Shown: positions 8,407 through 17,799, numbered from the stretch's first letter. The stretch is DNA of 64,000 nt from Cyclobacteriaceae bacterium (GCA_020436165.1 JAGQYI010000051.1:1-64000), one strand, 5' to 3'. Numbers and translations are program-made. The notes: generated by a model not told the origin, from the sequence alone.

Positions 8407-8727
8407 TTAAAGTTCTGACTCTTCAGTCTCTTCTTTATCCCTGTAAACGAGTTGTCCTTCCAAAAATTCATCTGTTGCCAATGTAGCTGGTTTTGGCATA
8501 CGCTCGTAGAATTTTGAAATTTCAATTTGTTCTCTGTTTTCAAAGATCTCTTCCAGATTATCGACCGTAGATGCAAACTCAGCAAGTTTCGAATTCAACT
8601 CTTCTTTAAGACTGGCTGAAATTTGACGAGCTCTCTTGGAAATTATGGCTACTGATTTGTAAACGTTGTCAGTTTCTTCCATTAATTCCTGAACGTTTCT
8701 AGTTTGTAAAGATGCTTGTGACGACAT
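8407..8727 (-). CDS. rpoZ: RNA polymerase omega subunit (RpoZ/Rpb6 family)
   Basis: A 106-residue Bacteroidetes-type omega, which helps assemble and stabilise the RNA polymerase core. Recognisable segments are the NVYKSVAIISKRARQIS helix (equivalent to the conserved omega region that embraces beta-prime) and the C-terminal KPATLATDEFLEG stretch typical of this phylum. Its place between bamD and coaBC is expected for the gene. The C-terminus is acidic. Confidence 0.92.
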   Translation of the reverse strand: MSSQASLQTRNVQELMEETDNVYKSVAIISKRARQISASLKEELNSKLAEFASTVDNLEEIFENREQIEISKFYERMPKPATLATDEFLEGQLVYRDKEETEESEL

Positions 8728-8737
8728 ATTGCTTCTT

Positions 8738-9547
8738 TTATGATAAATTCTTTTCTAAACTGTTTAGGGCAGATGAATAGTATTTCTCTGCCATATTTAA
8801 ATATTTGCTATCCGGATATCGGTCAACAAATTTTTCGTATAACTCGATAACCTCATGATACCTTTCCTTTTGTTTTGATGGTATACTTTTTTGCGCAACC
8901 TTAAAGGTAGCCTCAATTCTTAAGAATCTCAACTCTTCATTGTATTTTGAGTCAGGATAATCTTTCGAAAAATTTTCAAAAGCAACCTTAGCACTTAGCA
9001 GGAGACCAATTTTGTAATACTCTTTGGCGTTATAATAAGCTTTGGTTTCAAGTTTAACCTGAAGTTCATTAATTATATCGTTTGCCTGTTTTTCGAACTC
9101 ACTTTCCGGGTATCTGTTTATAAAAGCCTGTAATGCATCAATGGCATCACGTGTATTGGTTTGATCGAGTGAGTACAGGGGCGAATCCATGTACAACGAA
9201 TAGGCATACATAAACTGGGCTTCCTGAGCAAACTGACTTCTTGAATACGTTTCGTAAAAAGTCTTAAAATAGTGCGCACTTAAAATGTACTGCCTGTCTT
9301 TGAAATGTGCATATGCGTAGTAAAATTGAGCTTTCTCTCCTTCAATTTTACCCCGGGTAAGAGGAAGTACCTCTTCAAAAAGAGCAATGCTTCTGTAGTA
9401 GTCGCCCTTTTCGTAATACTCCATTGCCTTGTCATATTTAAGTTTCCAGTCATCACTTTTCTGAACTCTCCTGAATTCGCTACAGGAGGAAACTAAATAC
9501 ACTAAGACTACAGAAAATACAATACGAGATATCCCGGTTTTTCGCAT
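8738..9547 (-). CDS. bamD: outer membrane assembly lipoprotein BamD
   Basis: Signal peptide with lipobox ending at C22 (VSSC), so anchored to the outer membrane. The mature part has five tetratricopeptide-like repeats typical of BamD/YfiO (YEKGDYYRSIALFEEVL, then KDRQYILSAHYFKTFY, then the ALQAFINRYPESEF repeat). BamD works with BamA to insert beta-barrel proteins. Length 269 is usual for the phylum. It is the first gene of the minus-strand run reaching recN; a promoter-like box lies just before the ATG. Confidence 0.94.
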   Translation of the reverse strand: MRKTGISRIVFSVVLVYLVSSCSEFRRVQKSDDWKLKYDKAMEYYEKGDYYRSIALFEEVLPLTRGKIEGEKAQFYYAYAHFKDRQYILSAHYFKTFYETYSRSQFAQEAQFMYAYSLYMDSPLYSLDQTNTRDAIDALQAFINRYPESEFEKQANDIINELQVKLETKAYYNAKEYYKIGLLLSAKVAFENFSKDYPDSKYNEELRFLRIEATFKVAQKSIPSKQKERYHEVIELYEKFVDRYPDSKYLNMAEKYYSSALNSLEKNLS

Positions 9548-9554
9548 AAGGGTG

Positions 9555-9562
9555 CAAATATA
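9555..9562 (-). promoter_or_regulatory. TAnnTTTG-type minus-7 box before bamD
   Basis: TATATTTG on the minus strand, only 7 nt before the bamD ATG. A perfect match to the Bacteroidetes minus-7 consensus, but no TTTG box lies at the expected distance upstream. If used, the transcript would start at or next to the start codon. Confidence 0.35.
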
Positions 9563-9619
9563 GCAGACTGCTTCTAAAAATGAATGAAATAACTTAGATG
9601 ATAACGAAAAGGTTTCAGA

Positions 9620-10330
9620 TTATTTTCTAATAACCATTTTTTTTGTGGCAACGCCTTCGTTATCTATGTAGAGTGTATAAAAATATACTCCAGGATTGTA
9701 ATCCGCTACGGGGATAACCAACCTGGACTCAAAAGGTGAAAGTTTGAACTCACTTATGACTGACCCCAGTACACTATGGATAACGAGGCGGGCTTCTTTA
9801 TCAGGATTAAGGTAGGTGTAATTAAAATAGGCTTTTTCTTTAACAGGATTAGGAAAAACATCACTTAGCTCAACAACATCTGAAGTAAACAAAATACCTT
9901 CCTTAATTTTTTCTTTAATTGAGTAATTCACTTCAATTTCAACTTGTGTATTGGTGTTAGTAACGTCAAAAATTCGAAACTTAACACTGCTATTACCCGG
10001 GACAAGCCCCGTTTCTAAAACGGCAACAAAATTTGAAAGCACCTCTCCCGGTTCCAGTTTAACAAATTTTACATCTCCCACAATATTTTTTTCCAGACAG
10101 TCGTTATTGATACAGAAGCGCGCGGATTGGCTGGATCGGATGTTGGATTCGGTACGCTCAATTCCAATACGCATGACATGATCCGTAGTATTTTGTATTT
10201 TAATAGGGGTTGAAACTTCTGAACCGACCTCAGAAATAACATGTAGATCAGTGTCAATTATTTTTAGTCCCTGTGCCATTAAATGGCCAGAAAATGAAAT
10301 TGCTAGGATCATCAGCAGTAACTTTTTCAC
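9620..10330 (-). CDS. T9SS type A sorting-domain protein, unknown function
   Basis: Opens with GTG and a signal peptide (residues 1-20, ending MAQ). Residues about 20-155 form a predicted all-beta domain with the pair C-INND-C. Residues about 160-236 are a type A C-terminal sorting domain: DVFPNPVKEKAYFNYT, a central LVIHSVLGSVISEFKL, and the closing PGVYFYTLYIDNEGVATKKMVI. This makes it a predicted cargo of the T9SS. It sits between bamD and the OstA-like gene, both outer-membrane biogenesis genes, so a surface-exposed envelope role is possible but unproven. No homologue of the N-domain recognised. Confidence 0.85.
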   Translation of the reverse strand: MKKLLLMILAISFSGHLMAQGLKIIDTDLHVISEVGSEVSTPIKIQNTTDHVMRIGIERTESNIRSSQSARFCINNDCLEKNIVGDVKFVKLEPGEVLSNFVAVLETGLVPGNSSVKFRIFDVTNTNTQVEIEVNYSIKEKIKEGILFTSDVVELSDVFPNPVKEKAYFNYTYLNPDKEARLVIHSVLGSVISEFKLSPFESRLVIPVADYNPGVYFYTLYIDNEGVATKKMVIRK

Positions 10331-10413
10331 AACAAACAGGGTACAATTTGGTATCGTATCTAAATATACGCAAATAATTCCTATGCCGTCAAAATATGGC
10401 TGGCAATTTCGTT

Positions 10414-12045
10414 TTAATTTTTAATTCTTTCTTTAAGCGGTCTTTTTTCAGGATTTATGCCTTTTTCGAGCTTAATTGGTACCGCTTCAATTTCTTTTTG
10501 AGGCTCTAATTTTGGTTGTGTTTTAAGCTCGTTTGCAAGTAGTTCAAATTTTTTGGGCCTTTCTCCACCTCGCCAGGTGAAGCCGTTTAGCTTGGTGTCG
10601 CTTTCCTTTAATTCATGGGGGGGGATAAAGTCTCCTTCCGGCTTTACTAAAAAAGAGGCATCTGTTAATTTTCTATCATCAAATTTTAGGATTATATCGC
10701 TGCAAATTATCTTGTTCATTCCGATAAGTTTGCGAGTCTTTTCATCCCGCATAAAAAAGATGCTTTCACCGTTTCCATATACATTAACTTTCGAAAGTTC
10801 ATCATCTTTAAAAAATGCCTCCATGCTACGGCCCTTTATCTGGTTGAAATACTGGGCAGAATCGAGAGTGACAACAAATGCGTCTGGATACAAGTCTATT
10901 TTGTTCATGGATTTGTTTCGGATAACCATATCAATGGTATCAGCTGTCATCTGATTTTCGCCAGACCACAAAGCGGGCTTACCATACAAAAACATAATGG
11001 AGTCGGATACAAAGTAAGAAATGGAGTCGCATACCCCCTTCAAATCCGTTTTAAATATTTTAACATTTGAATAAGCCAGTAATCTTTTATTTATATCTTC
11101 TTCGCTATCGATAGAAACCAACGTATCTGCCGTAAGATAAAGGGTGTCTTTGGAATCTATCATTTTAAGCAAGGGTCTTTCAAATATTTTCGTGACTTTG
11201 GTTTTCTTGTCCATTACAGCTTTTTGGCCTGTAATTATTATGTCATCGTTTTTGGCCAGCATGTAAACGTTGCCCTGTGCGATATAGCGACCACGAATGT
11301 CGTCCAAAATCATATGGTCGCCACGAAGATAATACGACTCTGTTTCTGCAATACCTTTATCCAGGTTAGAGCTTTTTACCTTGGTGTTGTATACACCTTC
11401 TGAGTAATTGAAAACATTTCCATCTTTATCTGTTATTTCAGTTGGAGCAACAAAATAAACTATGCCCGTTTTGGTATTATAGACAAGGGTATCCGATCTA
11501 AGTGTTTTATCCTCATTTGTTCCAACAACATCTGTTTTAAAGGAGGCAAAATTGGTATGTGTGTTGAAATAGCCCTTTTGACTCGTCAGCACATTTGTGG
11601 TGTCAACAATCTTTCCGAAATTGAAATAGGAGGCAACAGATGTGTTTCTGTCATAGTCAAGGTTGTTGGTGTACAAATGCATTTGGCCGAGCTTGGTAAG
11701 TATTACGTCTTGGCGCAAACGCGCAATTTTGGTGTTCCCATCATAGTGAAGCGTTTTTGCTATCACTGTAACAGAGTCACCATCCAGAATTTTAACATGA
11801 CCATACGCATCTATATAATTGGTTTTTTTAACCAAAACAGCAGAATCGCAGAGAAAAATTGTGCCTTTATGGGTAAACTTTACGTTGCCAGTAACAACGG
11901 TGTAATTAATCCCATCTTTTCTAAATCCTGACAACTTTTGTGAGCCAGGCTCCAGTTTGATTTTCTTTTGAGCCAATGCACCAGCCAAACTAAAAGTCAA
12001 AGCAATTAGCAATGCTGTTCTTATGTACATTGGGCTGTTCCTCAT
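10414..12045 (-). CDS. OstA-like periplasmic protein (LPS transport related)
   Basis: ATG at 12045 is chosen; the longest frame starts three codons earlier at a TTG. A signal peptide (to about residue 26, ending ALAQ) leads to repeated OstA/LptA-like beta-jellyroll units: VTGNVKFTHKGTIFLCDSA, YGHVKILDGDSVTVIAKTL, LRQDVILTKLG and later similar units to about residue 330. Such proteins carry LPS across the periplasm or form the N-domain of LptD. There is no C-terminal barrel, so this is the stand-alone type seen in Bacteroidetes. The last 60 residues are Lys/Glu/Pro-rich and low complexity. Confidence 0.85.
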   Translation of the reverse strand: MRNSPMYIRTALLIALTFSLAGALAQKKIKLEPGSQKLSGFRKDGINYTVVTGNVKFTHKGTIFLCDSAVLVKKTNYIDAYGHVKILDGDSVTVIAKTLHYDGNTKIARLRQDVILTKLGQMHLYTNNLDYDRNTSVASYFNFGKIVDTTNVLTSQKGYFNTHTNFASFKTDVVGTNEDKTLRSDTLVYNTKTGIVYFVAPTEITDKDGNVFNYSEGVYNTKVKSSNLDKGIAETESYYLRGDHMILDDIRGRYIAQGNVYMLAKNDDIIITGQKAVMDKKTKVTKIFERPLLKMIDSKDTLYLTADTLVSIDSEEDINKRLLAYSNVKIFKTDLKGVCDSISYFVSDSIMFLYGKPALWSGENQMTADTIDMVIRNKSMNKIDLYPDAFVVTLDSAQYFNQIKGRSMEAFFKDDELSKVNVYGNGESIFFMRDEKTRKLIGMNKIICSDIILKFDDRKLTDASFLVKPEGDFIPPHELKESDTKLNGFTWRGGERPKKFELLANELKTQPKLEPQKEIEAVPIKLEKGINPEKRPLKERIKN

Positions 12046-12064
12046 TCGTCTCAATTTGCAATTT

Positions 12065-12072
12065 CAAAGCTA
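12065..12072 (-). promoter_or_regulatory. TAnnTTTG-type minus-7 box before the OstA-like gene
   Basis: TAGCTTTG on the minus strand, 20 nt before the chosen ATG. The next TTTG upstream is only 14 bp away (12087-12090), closer than the usual 19 or so, so the match is partial. Confidence 0.35.
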
Positions 12073-12097
12073 ACACATTACCATATCAAAACAGGAA

Positions 12098-12128
12098 ATT
12101 GAGCATAATGCTATTTTCGATACTTTTG
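12098..12128 (+). promoter_or_regulatory. Bacteroidetes-type promoter of tilS
   Basis: ATTG at 12098-12101, a 19-bp spacer and TACTTTTG at 12121-12128: a good match to TTTG-N19-TAnnTTTG. The ATG of tilS begins at 12133, so a start about 6-7 nt after the box would give a leaderless or nearly leaderless mRNA. Confidence 0.5.
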
Positions 12129-12132
12129 AATT

Positions 12133-13452
12133 ATGGTTGACGCTTTTTTAGCATTCTGTAAAAGCAAAAATATTGCCATTCAAGTAACCAAGACTTTGGT
12201 TACCGTAAGTGGTGGTATTGATTCTGTGGTATTAGCCCATCTCTTTCATAAAGCAGGGGCTCAATTCTCAATTGCACACTGCAATTTTGGTTTAAGGGGA
12301 GAGGAGTCTGATAAAGATGAGCAGTTTGTTAAAAACCTGTCGGAGAAATTAGGTGTTGAATTCTATTGTGAGAGATTTGAAACAGTTTCGTATGCTGAAA
12401 CGAAAGGTATTTCCATTCAAATGGCTGCAAGGGAACTGAGGTACAAATGGTTTGAACAAATAAGAGAAAAGGCTAATTGTGAACAAATTGCAACAGCTCA
12501 CCATAAAGGCGATACCGTAGAAACGGTTCTTTTCAATTTGACAAAAGGTACGGGCATTGAAGGCCTTCATGGGATACGGACTAAATTCAACCATTTGGTG
12601 AGGCCTCTGCTTTTTGCCACGCGAAGAGAAATTAGTGAATTTGCAGCCGGTAATGAAATTGAATGGAGAGAAGATAGCTCCAATGCTTCTGAAAAATACA
12701 GTAGAAATAAAATACGCCATTCAGTAATTCCGGTTCTTGAAGAAATTAACCCTCAGGCGCAGGAGGCAATAGCTTCATCTGCCAATCGTATCAATGAAAC
12801 AGAGAAATTTCTTAGCCATCAGATAGAACAAGTAGTAAAAAAGATTACCAGGGAAAATGGAGAGAATCTGTTCATAAACATAGAGGAGTTACTAAATCAA
12901 CCAGGATATGGTTATATTCTAAGTGTTTTGTTAAAACCGTATGGCTTTAATTACCTGCAAACAACAGCTATAATTGAAAATCTGGAAGCTATCTCTGGCA
13001 AATTGTTCTACTCAAATTCTCATGTTGTAAATTTAGACAGAGAGCAATTGATTGTTTCTCCTATTCATGATGGATCAAATTTTCTCAAAATTTATAAACA
13101 GGAAGGGAAATATACATTAGGAGATAAATGTATTGTCACAAAGGTTTCTGCTAAAGAAAACTACTTTATAAAGCCGGATAGTTCTATTCTGGCGCTAAAC
13201 ATGGATAAACTAAAATTCCCGCTGGAGATAAGGGTTTGGCAAAAAGGAGATGCTTTTTATCCGTTAGGAATGAAAGGCAAAAAAAAACTTAGCGACTTTA
13301 TGATTGACGCAAAAATTCCTGTAAACTTGAAGAACAACGTTTGGGTGGTTGTTTCAGGAAATGAAATAGCCGGAGTTCTAAACCACAGGTTAGACGATCG
13401 TTTTAAGATAACAAACCAGACAAAAACAGTATTTGAAATAGCCTCAGAATGA
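12133..13452 (+). CDS. tilS: tRNA(Ile)-lysidine synthase TilS
   Basis: Converts the wobble cytidine of tRNA-Ile(CAU) to lysidine, using ATP and lysine. The PP-loop motif SGGIDS is at residues 26-31, followed by the HCNFGLRGEESD segment and the ATAHHKGDTVETVLFNLTKGTG motif near residue 120, then a C-terminal TilS domain (KFPLEIRVWQKGDAFYPLGMKGKKKLSDFM, shown here only by its ends) that recognises the tRNA. Length 439 is normal. Its stop overlaps the next ATG (ATGA). Confidence 0.96.
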   Translation: MVDAFLAFCKSKNIAIQVTKTLVTVSGGIDSVVLAHLFHKAGAQFSIAHCNFGLRGEESDKDEQFVKNLSEKLGVEFYCERFETVSYAETKGISIQMAARELRYKWFEQIREKANCEQIATAHHKGDTVETVLFNLTKGTGIEGLHGIRTKFNHLVRPLLFATRREISEFAAGNEIEWREDSSNASEKYSRNKIRHSVIPVLEEINPQAQEAIASSANRINETEKFLSHQIEQVVKKITRENGENLFINIEELLNQPGYGYILSVLLKPYGFNYLQTTAIIENLEAISGKLFYSNSHVVNLDREQLIVSPIHDGSNFLKIYKQEGKYTLGDKCIVTKVSAKENYFIKPDSSILALNMDKLKFPLEIRVWQKGDAFYPLGMKGKKKLSDFMIDAKIPVNLKNNVWVVVSGNEIAGVLNHRLDDRFKITNQTKTVFEIASE

Positions 13453-13979
13453 AACGCAGGTTCAATCCATTCAAAAAAACTTATGGCCTTGACGAAATGG
13501 AAATGCTCTCATTTTTGGGCGAACTAATTCTGTTTTCTAATCTGACTACGGATGAACGTGCTTTATTCTTACCTCATTTGCACAAAAGGAATTACGAAAA
13601 GGATGAAGTGATATTTCTCAGGAACGATCCGGCTCATGCATTATATATTGTTGTAAAAGGAGAGGTTAGGCTTACCATTGACCATGAGGACGAGGTGGAA
13701 GAAATAACTCGTGTGGATAAGGGAAGTGTAATTGGTGAAACCTCTATACTAAAAAACAAACGAAGATTTGTTGATGCAATAGTAACAAGCGAGAGGGCCA
13801 CCTTATTTGTTCTGCCGCAAGTAAGTGTGCATGATATTTTTAGCTCCCATATTAAGATAAAAGTTAAAATGTTAGAAGCAGTTTCCAATCTGTATCACGA
13901 TCTTAATCAGGACATTTTAAAGACCTACCAAAAGTCTGAAGGATTTTTTTACATGTCGAATGTGTATAACCGCAAATAA
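13449..13979 (+). CDS. cyclic nucleotide-binding domain protein
   Basis: 176 residues with one cNMP-binding domain (about 25-145): LFSNLTTDERALFLPHL, the EVIFLRNDPAHALYIVVKGEVRL strand set, and the GSVIGETSIL phosphate-binding cassette with Gly-Glu but no Arg at the classical position (ILKNKRRFVDAIV follows). There is no DNA-binding helix-turn-helix, so it is not a full Crp-type regulator. It overlaps tilS by 4 bp and is probably translated with it. The ligand is unknown. Confidence 0.82.
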   Translation: MKRRFNPFKKTYGLDEMEMLSFLGELILFSNLTTDERALFLPHLHKRNYEKDEVIFLRNDPAHALYIVVKGEVRLTIDHEDEVEEITRVDKGSVIGETSILKNKRRFVDAIVTSERATLFVLPQVSVHDIFSSHIKIKVKMLEAVSNLYHDLNQDILKTYQKSEGFFYMSNVYNRK

Positions 13980-14004
13980 GTAGGGCTAAACACCCTCTAT
14001 TGTG

Positions 14005-14012
14005 TACATTTG
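14005..14012 (+). promoter_or_regulatory. TAnnTTTG-type minus-7 box before mdh
   Basis: TACATTTG lies 37 nt before the mdh ATG in the 70-bp gap after the cNMP-binding gene. No TTTG is found at the expected upstream distance. Confidence 0.35.
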
Positions 14013-14049
14013 CCACTGAATTTTTATCATTCAACAAAAGCAAAAAAAT

Positions 14050-14979
14050 ATGAAAGTGACAGTAGTAGGTGCAGGCAATGTGGGAGCAACCTGTGCCGAT
14101 GTATTAGCGTATCGCGAAATAGCCAATGAAGTAGTCTTAGTAGATATTAAAGAAGGGATGGCCGAAGGAAAAGCATTGGATATTTGGCAAAAATCACCCA
14201 TAAACATATATGATACCCGCACCACTGGTACTACCGGAGATTATAGCAAAACAGCTGGATCAGACGTAGTGGTTATAACTTCCGGGTTGCCGAGAAAGCC
14301 TGGTATGAGCAGGGATGACCTTATTCAGACCAATGCTGGTATTGTTAAGTCTGTTACTGAAAACGTTGTTAAGCACTCACCCAATGCAATCATTATAATT
14401 GTTTCCAACCCATTGGATGTGATGACCTATCAGGCGCACCTTACCTCGAAGCTTTCAAGGAACAAAGTGTTTGGTATGGCCGGTATTTTGGATACGGCAA
14501 GATACAGGGCGTTCTTGGCCGAGGCATTGAATGTTTCTCCTAAAGATATTCAGGCAGTATTGATGGGAGGCCATGGTGATACGATGGTGCCACTTCCAAG
14601 ATATACTACAGTTGGTGGAATTCCTGTAACTGAACTAATAGGAGAAGAAGAATTGAATGCAATTATTGAACGCACCAAATTTGGTGGTGGTGAGTTAGTG
14701 AAGCTAATGGGAACTTCTGCCTGGTATGCTCCGGGCGCAGCTGCAGCTCAAATGGTAGAGGCAATTGTAAAAGATCAGAAACGTGTGTTTCCCGTTTGCG
14801 CCAAGCTAGATGGTGAATATGGCATTGATGATTGCTATTTAGGAGTTCCGGTTATAATGGGTAAAAACGGAATCGAAAAAATAATTGAGCTAGATCTCAA
14901 TGATGATGAAAAAGCACTACTTGAGGTTTCGAGAGGCCATGTAAAAGAAGTAATGGCAGTGCTGGATAAAATGAACTAA
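14050..14979 (+). CDS. mdh: malate dehydrogenase (NAD)
   Basis: Interconverts malate and oxaloacetate in the TCA cycle. Rossmann motif GAGNVG at residues 7-12 with D32 for NAD selectivity; substrate arginines R82, R88 and R151; catalytic H175 in GGHGDTMVP with D149. The PRKPGMSRDDL loop with R82 is diagnostic of malate rather than lactate dehydrogenase. At 309 residues it is the LDH-like MDH type common in Bacteroidetes. It stands alone and is closed by a clear terminator. Confidence 0.97.
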   Translation: MKVTVVGAGNVGATCADVLAYREIANEVVLVDIKEGMAEGKALDIWQKSPINIYDTRTTGTTGDYSKTAGSDVVVITSGLPRKPGMSRDDLIQTNAGIVKSVTENVVKHSPNAIIIIVSNPLDVMTYQAHLTSKLSRNKVFGMAGILDTARYRAFLAEALNVSPKDIQAVLMGGHGDTMVPLPRYTTVGGIPVTELIGEEELNAIIERTKFGGGELVKLMGTSAWYAPGAAAAQMVEAIVKDQKRVFPVCAKLDGEYGIDDCYLGVPVIMGKNGIEKIIELDLNDDEKALLEVSRGHVKEVMAVLDKMN

Positions 14980-15000
14980 GTTTGGTTTTACTACCATATG

Positions 15001-15030
15001 TAGCCCTGCATTTAATGTAGGGCTTTTTTA
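15001..15030. terminator. bidirectional intrinsic terminator between mdh and the APC permease
   Basis: AGCCCTGCAT-TTA-ATGTAGGGCT with one G-T pair, followed by T6 on the plus strand. The minus-strand gene ends inside its tail at 15028. Confidence 0.88.
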
Positions 15031-16308
15031 TTTATCCTGCTTTTCTGTTCCTTTATAAATCCACTCAACTAAAAAACAAAAAGCAACAACAGATCCGGCT
15101 ACAATTACCCCCGATCTATTACTTCCATATTCTTGCTCAACCAATATTAATAAGGCTACAGAGCACAACAAAAAACCGGCAAGAGGAATATGTTTTTTCG
15201 CATTTATTTCTTTGAAAAGCTTGAAGCCCACATAATTTACAATAGCGAAAATCAAAAGAAACCCAACACTTCCGGCAGTGGAAATACTTTCCAAATCTAA
15301 CAGATTAGCCAGCAGAAAGGTTGCTACAGCTGTAATCATTAATCCAACCGGCTGATTCCAAAGTTGACCGGTAAGGTGATGAGGGAGTTCATCATCCTCA
15401 GCTATCTCGAAACTCACTCTGCTGCCTCCATACAGGGAGGCGTTAATAGCTGAAAAAGTTGAAATTAGTGCTGCAATGGTAATTACGGTAAATCCGATTT
15501 TTCCCAACATAGGTTTAGCTGCCTCTGCAAGCACATAATCCTGTGCTGTGGCTATTTGACTAAAGGGTAGGGAACCAACCGTGACTGCTGCTATTACCAC
15601 ATAAAGTAGAATTACGAAGATGACCGAGTAAGAATATGCTTTTGCAATGTTTCTTTCAGGATTAATAATGTCAGGAGCCGCATTGGCGATCAGTTCAAAA
15701 CCTTCATAAGCAACAAAAATCACCATTCCGCCTGATACAAGCTGTATGGGAGTTTGCCAGTTGGACAAAGCAAGCTGATGTAAATTGGGGTTGCCAATAA
15801 GGCCATACAAACCAATAACCACAAATGTTAGAAGGATTATAAGTTTAATGGTGACAGAATAGGATTCGATTTGTCCAACTACTTTAATGCTATAATAATT
15901 TATAGCCGTTGCTATTATAATAATGGCACTGGTGTAGATATGAAAATCTACTTGCCTGTCAACAATTTGGAATAAATTGGGTGCATAGGAACCAAATGCA
16001 GATGCATATAATGACAACATTATTATATAACTCACCCACAACAAGTTATTGATACCCCCACTAAAAATTGTTGTGCCAAATCCCTGGTTAATAAACTTAA
16101 CAGTGCCGCCTCTGTCAGGATACGTTTGTGAAAGCTTTGTGTAACTGTATGAGGTGATTAGTGCGATAATACCGGCAAATAAAAATGCTATGGGTGTTCC
16201 TCCTTTAGCTAATGTAACCGCAAGACCCAGAACAGCAAAAATGCCGCCACCTACCATACCACCGATGCCAATTGAAATGGCTTCTCTAAGCCCAATTTTT
16301 TTATTCAT
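15028..16308 (-). CDS. APC family amino acid permease
   Basis: About 12 hydrophobic segments over 426 residues. The N-terminal IGIGGMVGGGIFAVLG segment is the amino-acid-binding unwound helix 1 of the APC superfamily (PotE/YfnA-like, COG0531); FVAYEGFELIANAAPDI is the helix 6 region. It is a secondary inner-membrane transporter, probably proton coupled; the substrate cannot be assigned. It is convergent with mdh and transcribed from about 16.4 kb. Confidence 0.9.
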   Translation of the reverse strand: MNKKIGLREAISIGIGGMVGGGIFAVLGLAVTLAKGGTPIAFLFAGIIALITSYSYTKLSQTYPDRGGTVKFINQGFGTTIFSGGINNLLWVSYIIMLSLYASAFGSYAPNLFQIVDRQVDFHIYTSAIIIIATAINYYSIKVVGQIESYSVTIKLIILLTFVVIGLYGLIGNPNLHQLALSNWQTPIQLVSGGMVIFVAYEGFELIANAAPDIINPERNIAKAYSYSVIFVILLYVVIAAVTVGSLPFSQIATAQDYVLAEAAKPMLGKIGFTVITIAALISTFSAINASLYGGSRVSFEIAEDDELPHHLTGQLWNQPVGLMITAVATFLLANLLDLESISTAGSVGFLLIFAIVNYVGFKLFKEINAKKHIPLAGFLLCSVALLILVEQEYGSNRSGVIVAGSVVAFCFLVEWIYKGTEKQDK

Positions 16309-16458
16309 AGTTTAGGTTTATGTAGATCGGCTAAATTAAAATCTTTACTCAAAATAATCTCCCTTATTTCAAAAACTGTTAAATGCTATTATTTACTTGG
16401 GTTCTTCAAACCACCAAATACCAGGGTTTTGCTATCTTCACATAACAAAAGTTGAGTT

Positions 16459-17799
16459 TTGAATTTTAACGATGTTTTAATTGGTGTTCCGGTAGCACTA
16501 CTGCTTTTGGTTTTTGCCTGGATGCTACGTCCTTTTGTAAGCAATAAGCTTACTGGTGTATATTTTATTCCTGCCTTGGCCGCCAAAATGGCTGGCGCTA
16601 TTTTACTTGGAGCGCTCTATTATTACTATTATGGTGGAGGTGATACTGTTACCTACTTTACCCATGGGGCAGTACATATTTACAATGCTTTTTGGGAAAA
16701 ACCTTCTGTTGGGCTAAAACTGATTTTTGGGCCGGCAGATTATACGGGGGGGGTATACAAATATGCTTCTCATATATGGATGTATAATGATCCGTCCTCC
16801 TATAATGTTGTTCGGGTAGCAGGGCTTATAAGTCTATTTTTGGGAGGCTCTTACATCGGTACATCTTTAATTTTTGCAGTTTTATCCTTTACTGGTCTTT
16901 GGGCAATGTACGTTGCCTTCTGCAAGATTTTCCCAGGAAGGGAAGGACTGCTTGCCTTGGCCATTCTTTTTGTTCCTTCAGCAGTTTTTTGGGGCTCAGG
17001 CATATTAAAGGATACTATAACTTATGGTTTTATTGGTTGGGCAACTGCAGCATTTATTCATTTAATCTATTGGCGAAAGCGATGGGTTATATGGTTGCTT
17101 ATCCTGCTCATATCTCTTTATTCCATTTATTTAATTAAGCTTTATGTAGTTATGAGTTTACTCCCAGCCATGATAGTCTGGGCATATTTTGTGAATATCA
17201 GGCGTGTTAAAAATAAAATGTTACGGTATATGGTAGCCCCGTTTATAATACTTATTGTATTTGCCATGTCGGGTTATGCCGTGTATTCCGTTGGTGAAAC
17301 AAGCAGTAAATACTCCATTGACAATTTGGCTAAAACTGCCCAGATAACAGCTTACGATGTTGGGCGCTATACAGGAAGAAATGCAGGAAGTGGGTACGAC
17401 TTAGGTGATCTTGATGGTACCTTTTTTGGCATGGTAAAGCTTGCCCCTGAAGCGATTAATGTAGCACTTTTCAGACCATATCTTTGGGAAGTTCGCAACC
17501 CTTTAATGCTACTGGCTTCCTTGGAGGGTTTAGCCATATTAATACTTACCATTCTTGTGGTTTTAAGAAGGCGCAATGAATTGTTATCAGTAGTAAACAA
17601 TCCTGCAATACTGTTCAGTTTAATTTTTGCTCTAACATTTGCGTTTGCGGTTGGTATATCGTCTTATAATTTTGGAACCTTGTTTCGTTATAAAGTTCCG
17701 CTAATGCCATTTTATGGCATTTTTCTGGCCGTTGCTTGGAGCAAACCCAAAAAGGCAAGAAAAAAGAATATGCCTGTTGTTTCAGAACACTTACATTAA
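16459..17799 (+). CDS. polytopic membrane protein, unknown function
   Basis: 446 residues with about 10 membrane segments. The frame opens with TTG; a stop lies directly upstream and the next ATG (residue 22) is inside the first helix, so TTG is likely. After helix 2 comes a conserved-looking GGGDTVTYF loop and a 70-residue extracytoplasmic stretch with aromatic residues, then helices to residue about 265, a loop of about 70 residues, and two final helices. The layout resembles membrane glycosyltransferases or O-antigen polymerases, but I cannot place it in a family. It is just upstream of the BatA-like gene. Confidence 0.8.
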   Translation: MNFNDVLIGVPVALLLLVFAWMLRPFVSNKLTGVYFIPALAAKMAGAILLGALYYYYYGGGDTVTYFTHGAVHIYNAFWEKPSVGLKLIFGPADYTGGVYKYASHIWMYNDPSSYNVVRVAGLISLFLGGSYIGTSLIFAVLSFTGLWAMYVAFCKIFPGREGLLALAILFVPSAVFWGSGILKDTITYGFIGWATAAFIHLIYWRKRWVIWLLILLISLYSIYLIKLYVVMSLLPAMIVWAYFVNIRRVKNKMLRYMVAPFIILIVFAMSGYAVYSVGETSSKYSIDNLAKTAQITAYDVGRYTGRNAGSGYDLGDLDGTFFGMVKLAPEAINVALFRPYLWEVRNPLMLLASLEGLAILILTILVVLRRRNELLSVVNNPAILFSLIFALTFAFAVGISSYNFGTLFRYKVPLMPFYGIFLAVAWSKPKKARKKNMPVVSEHLH

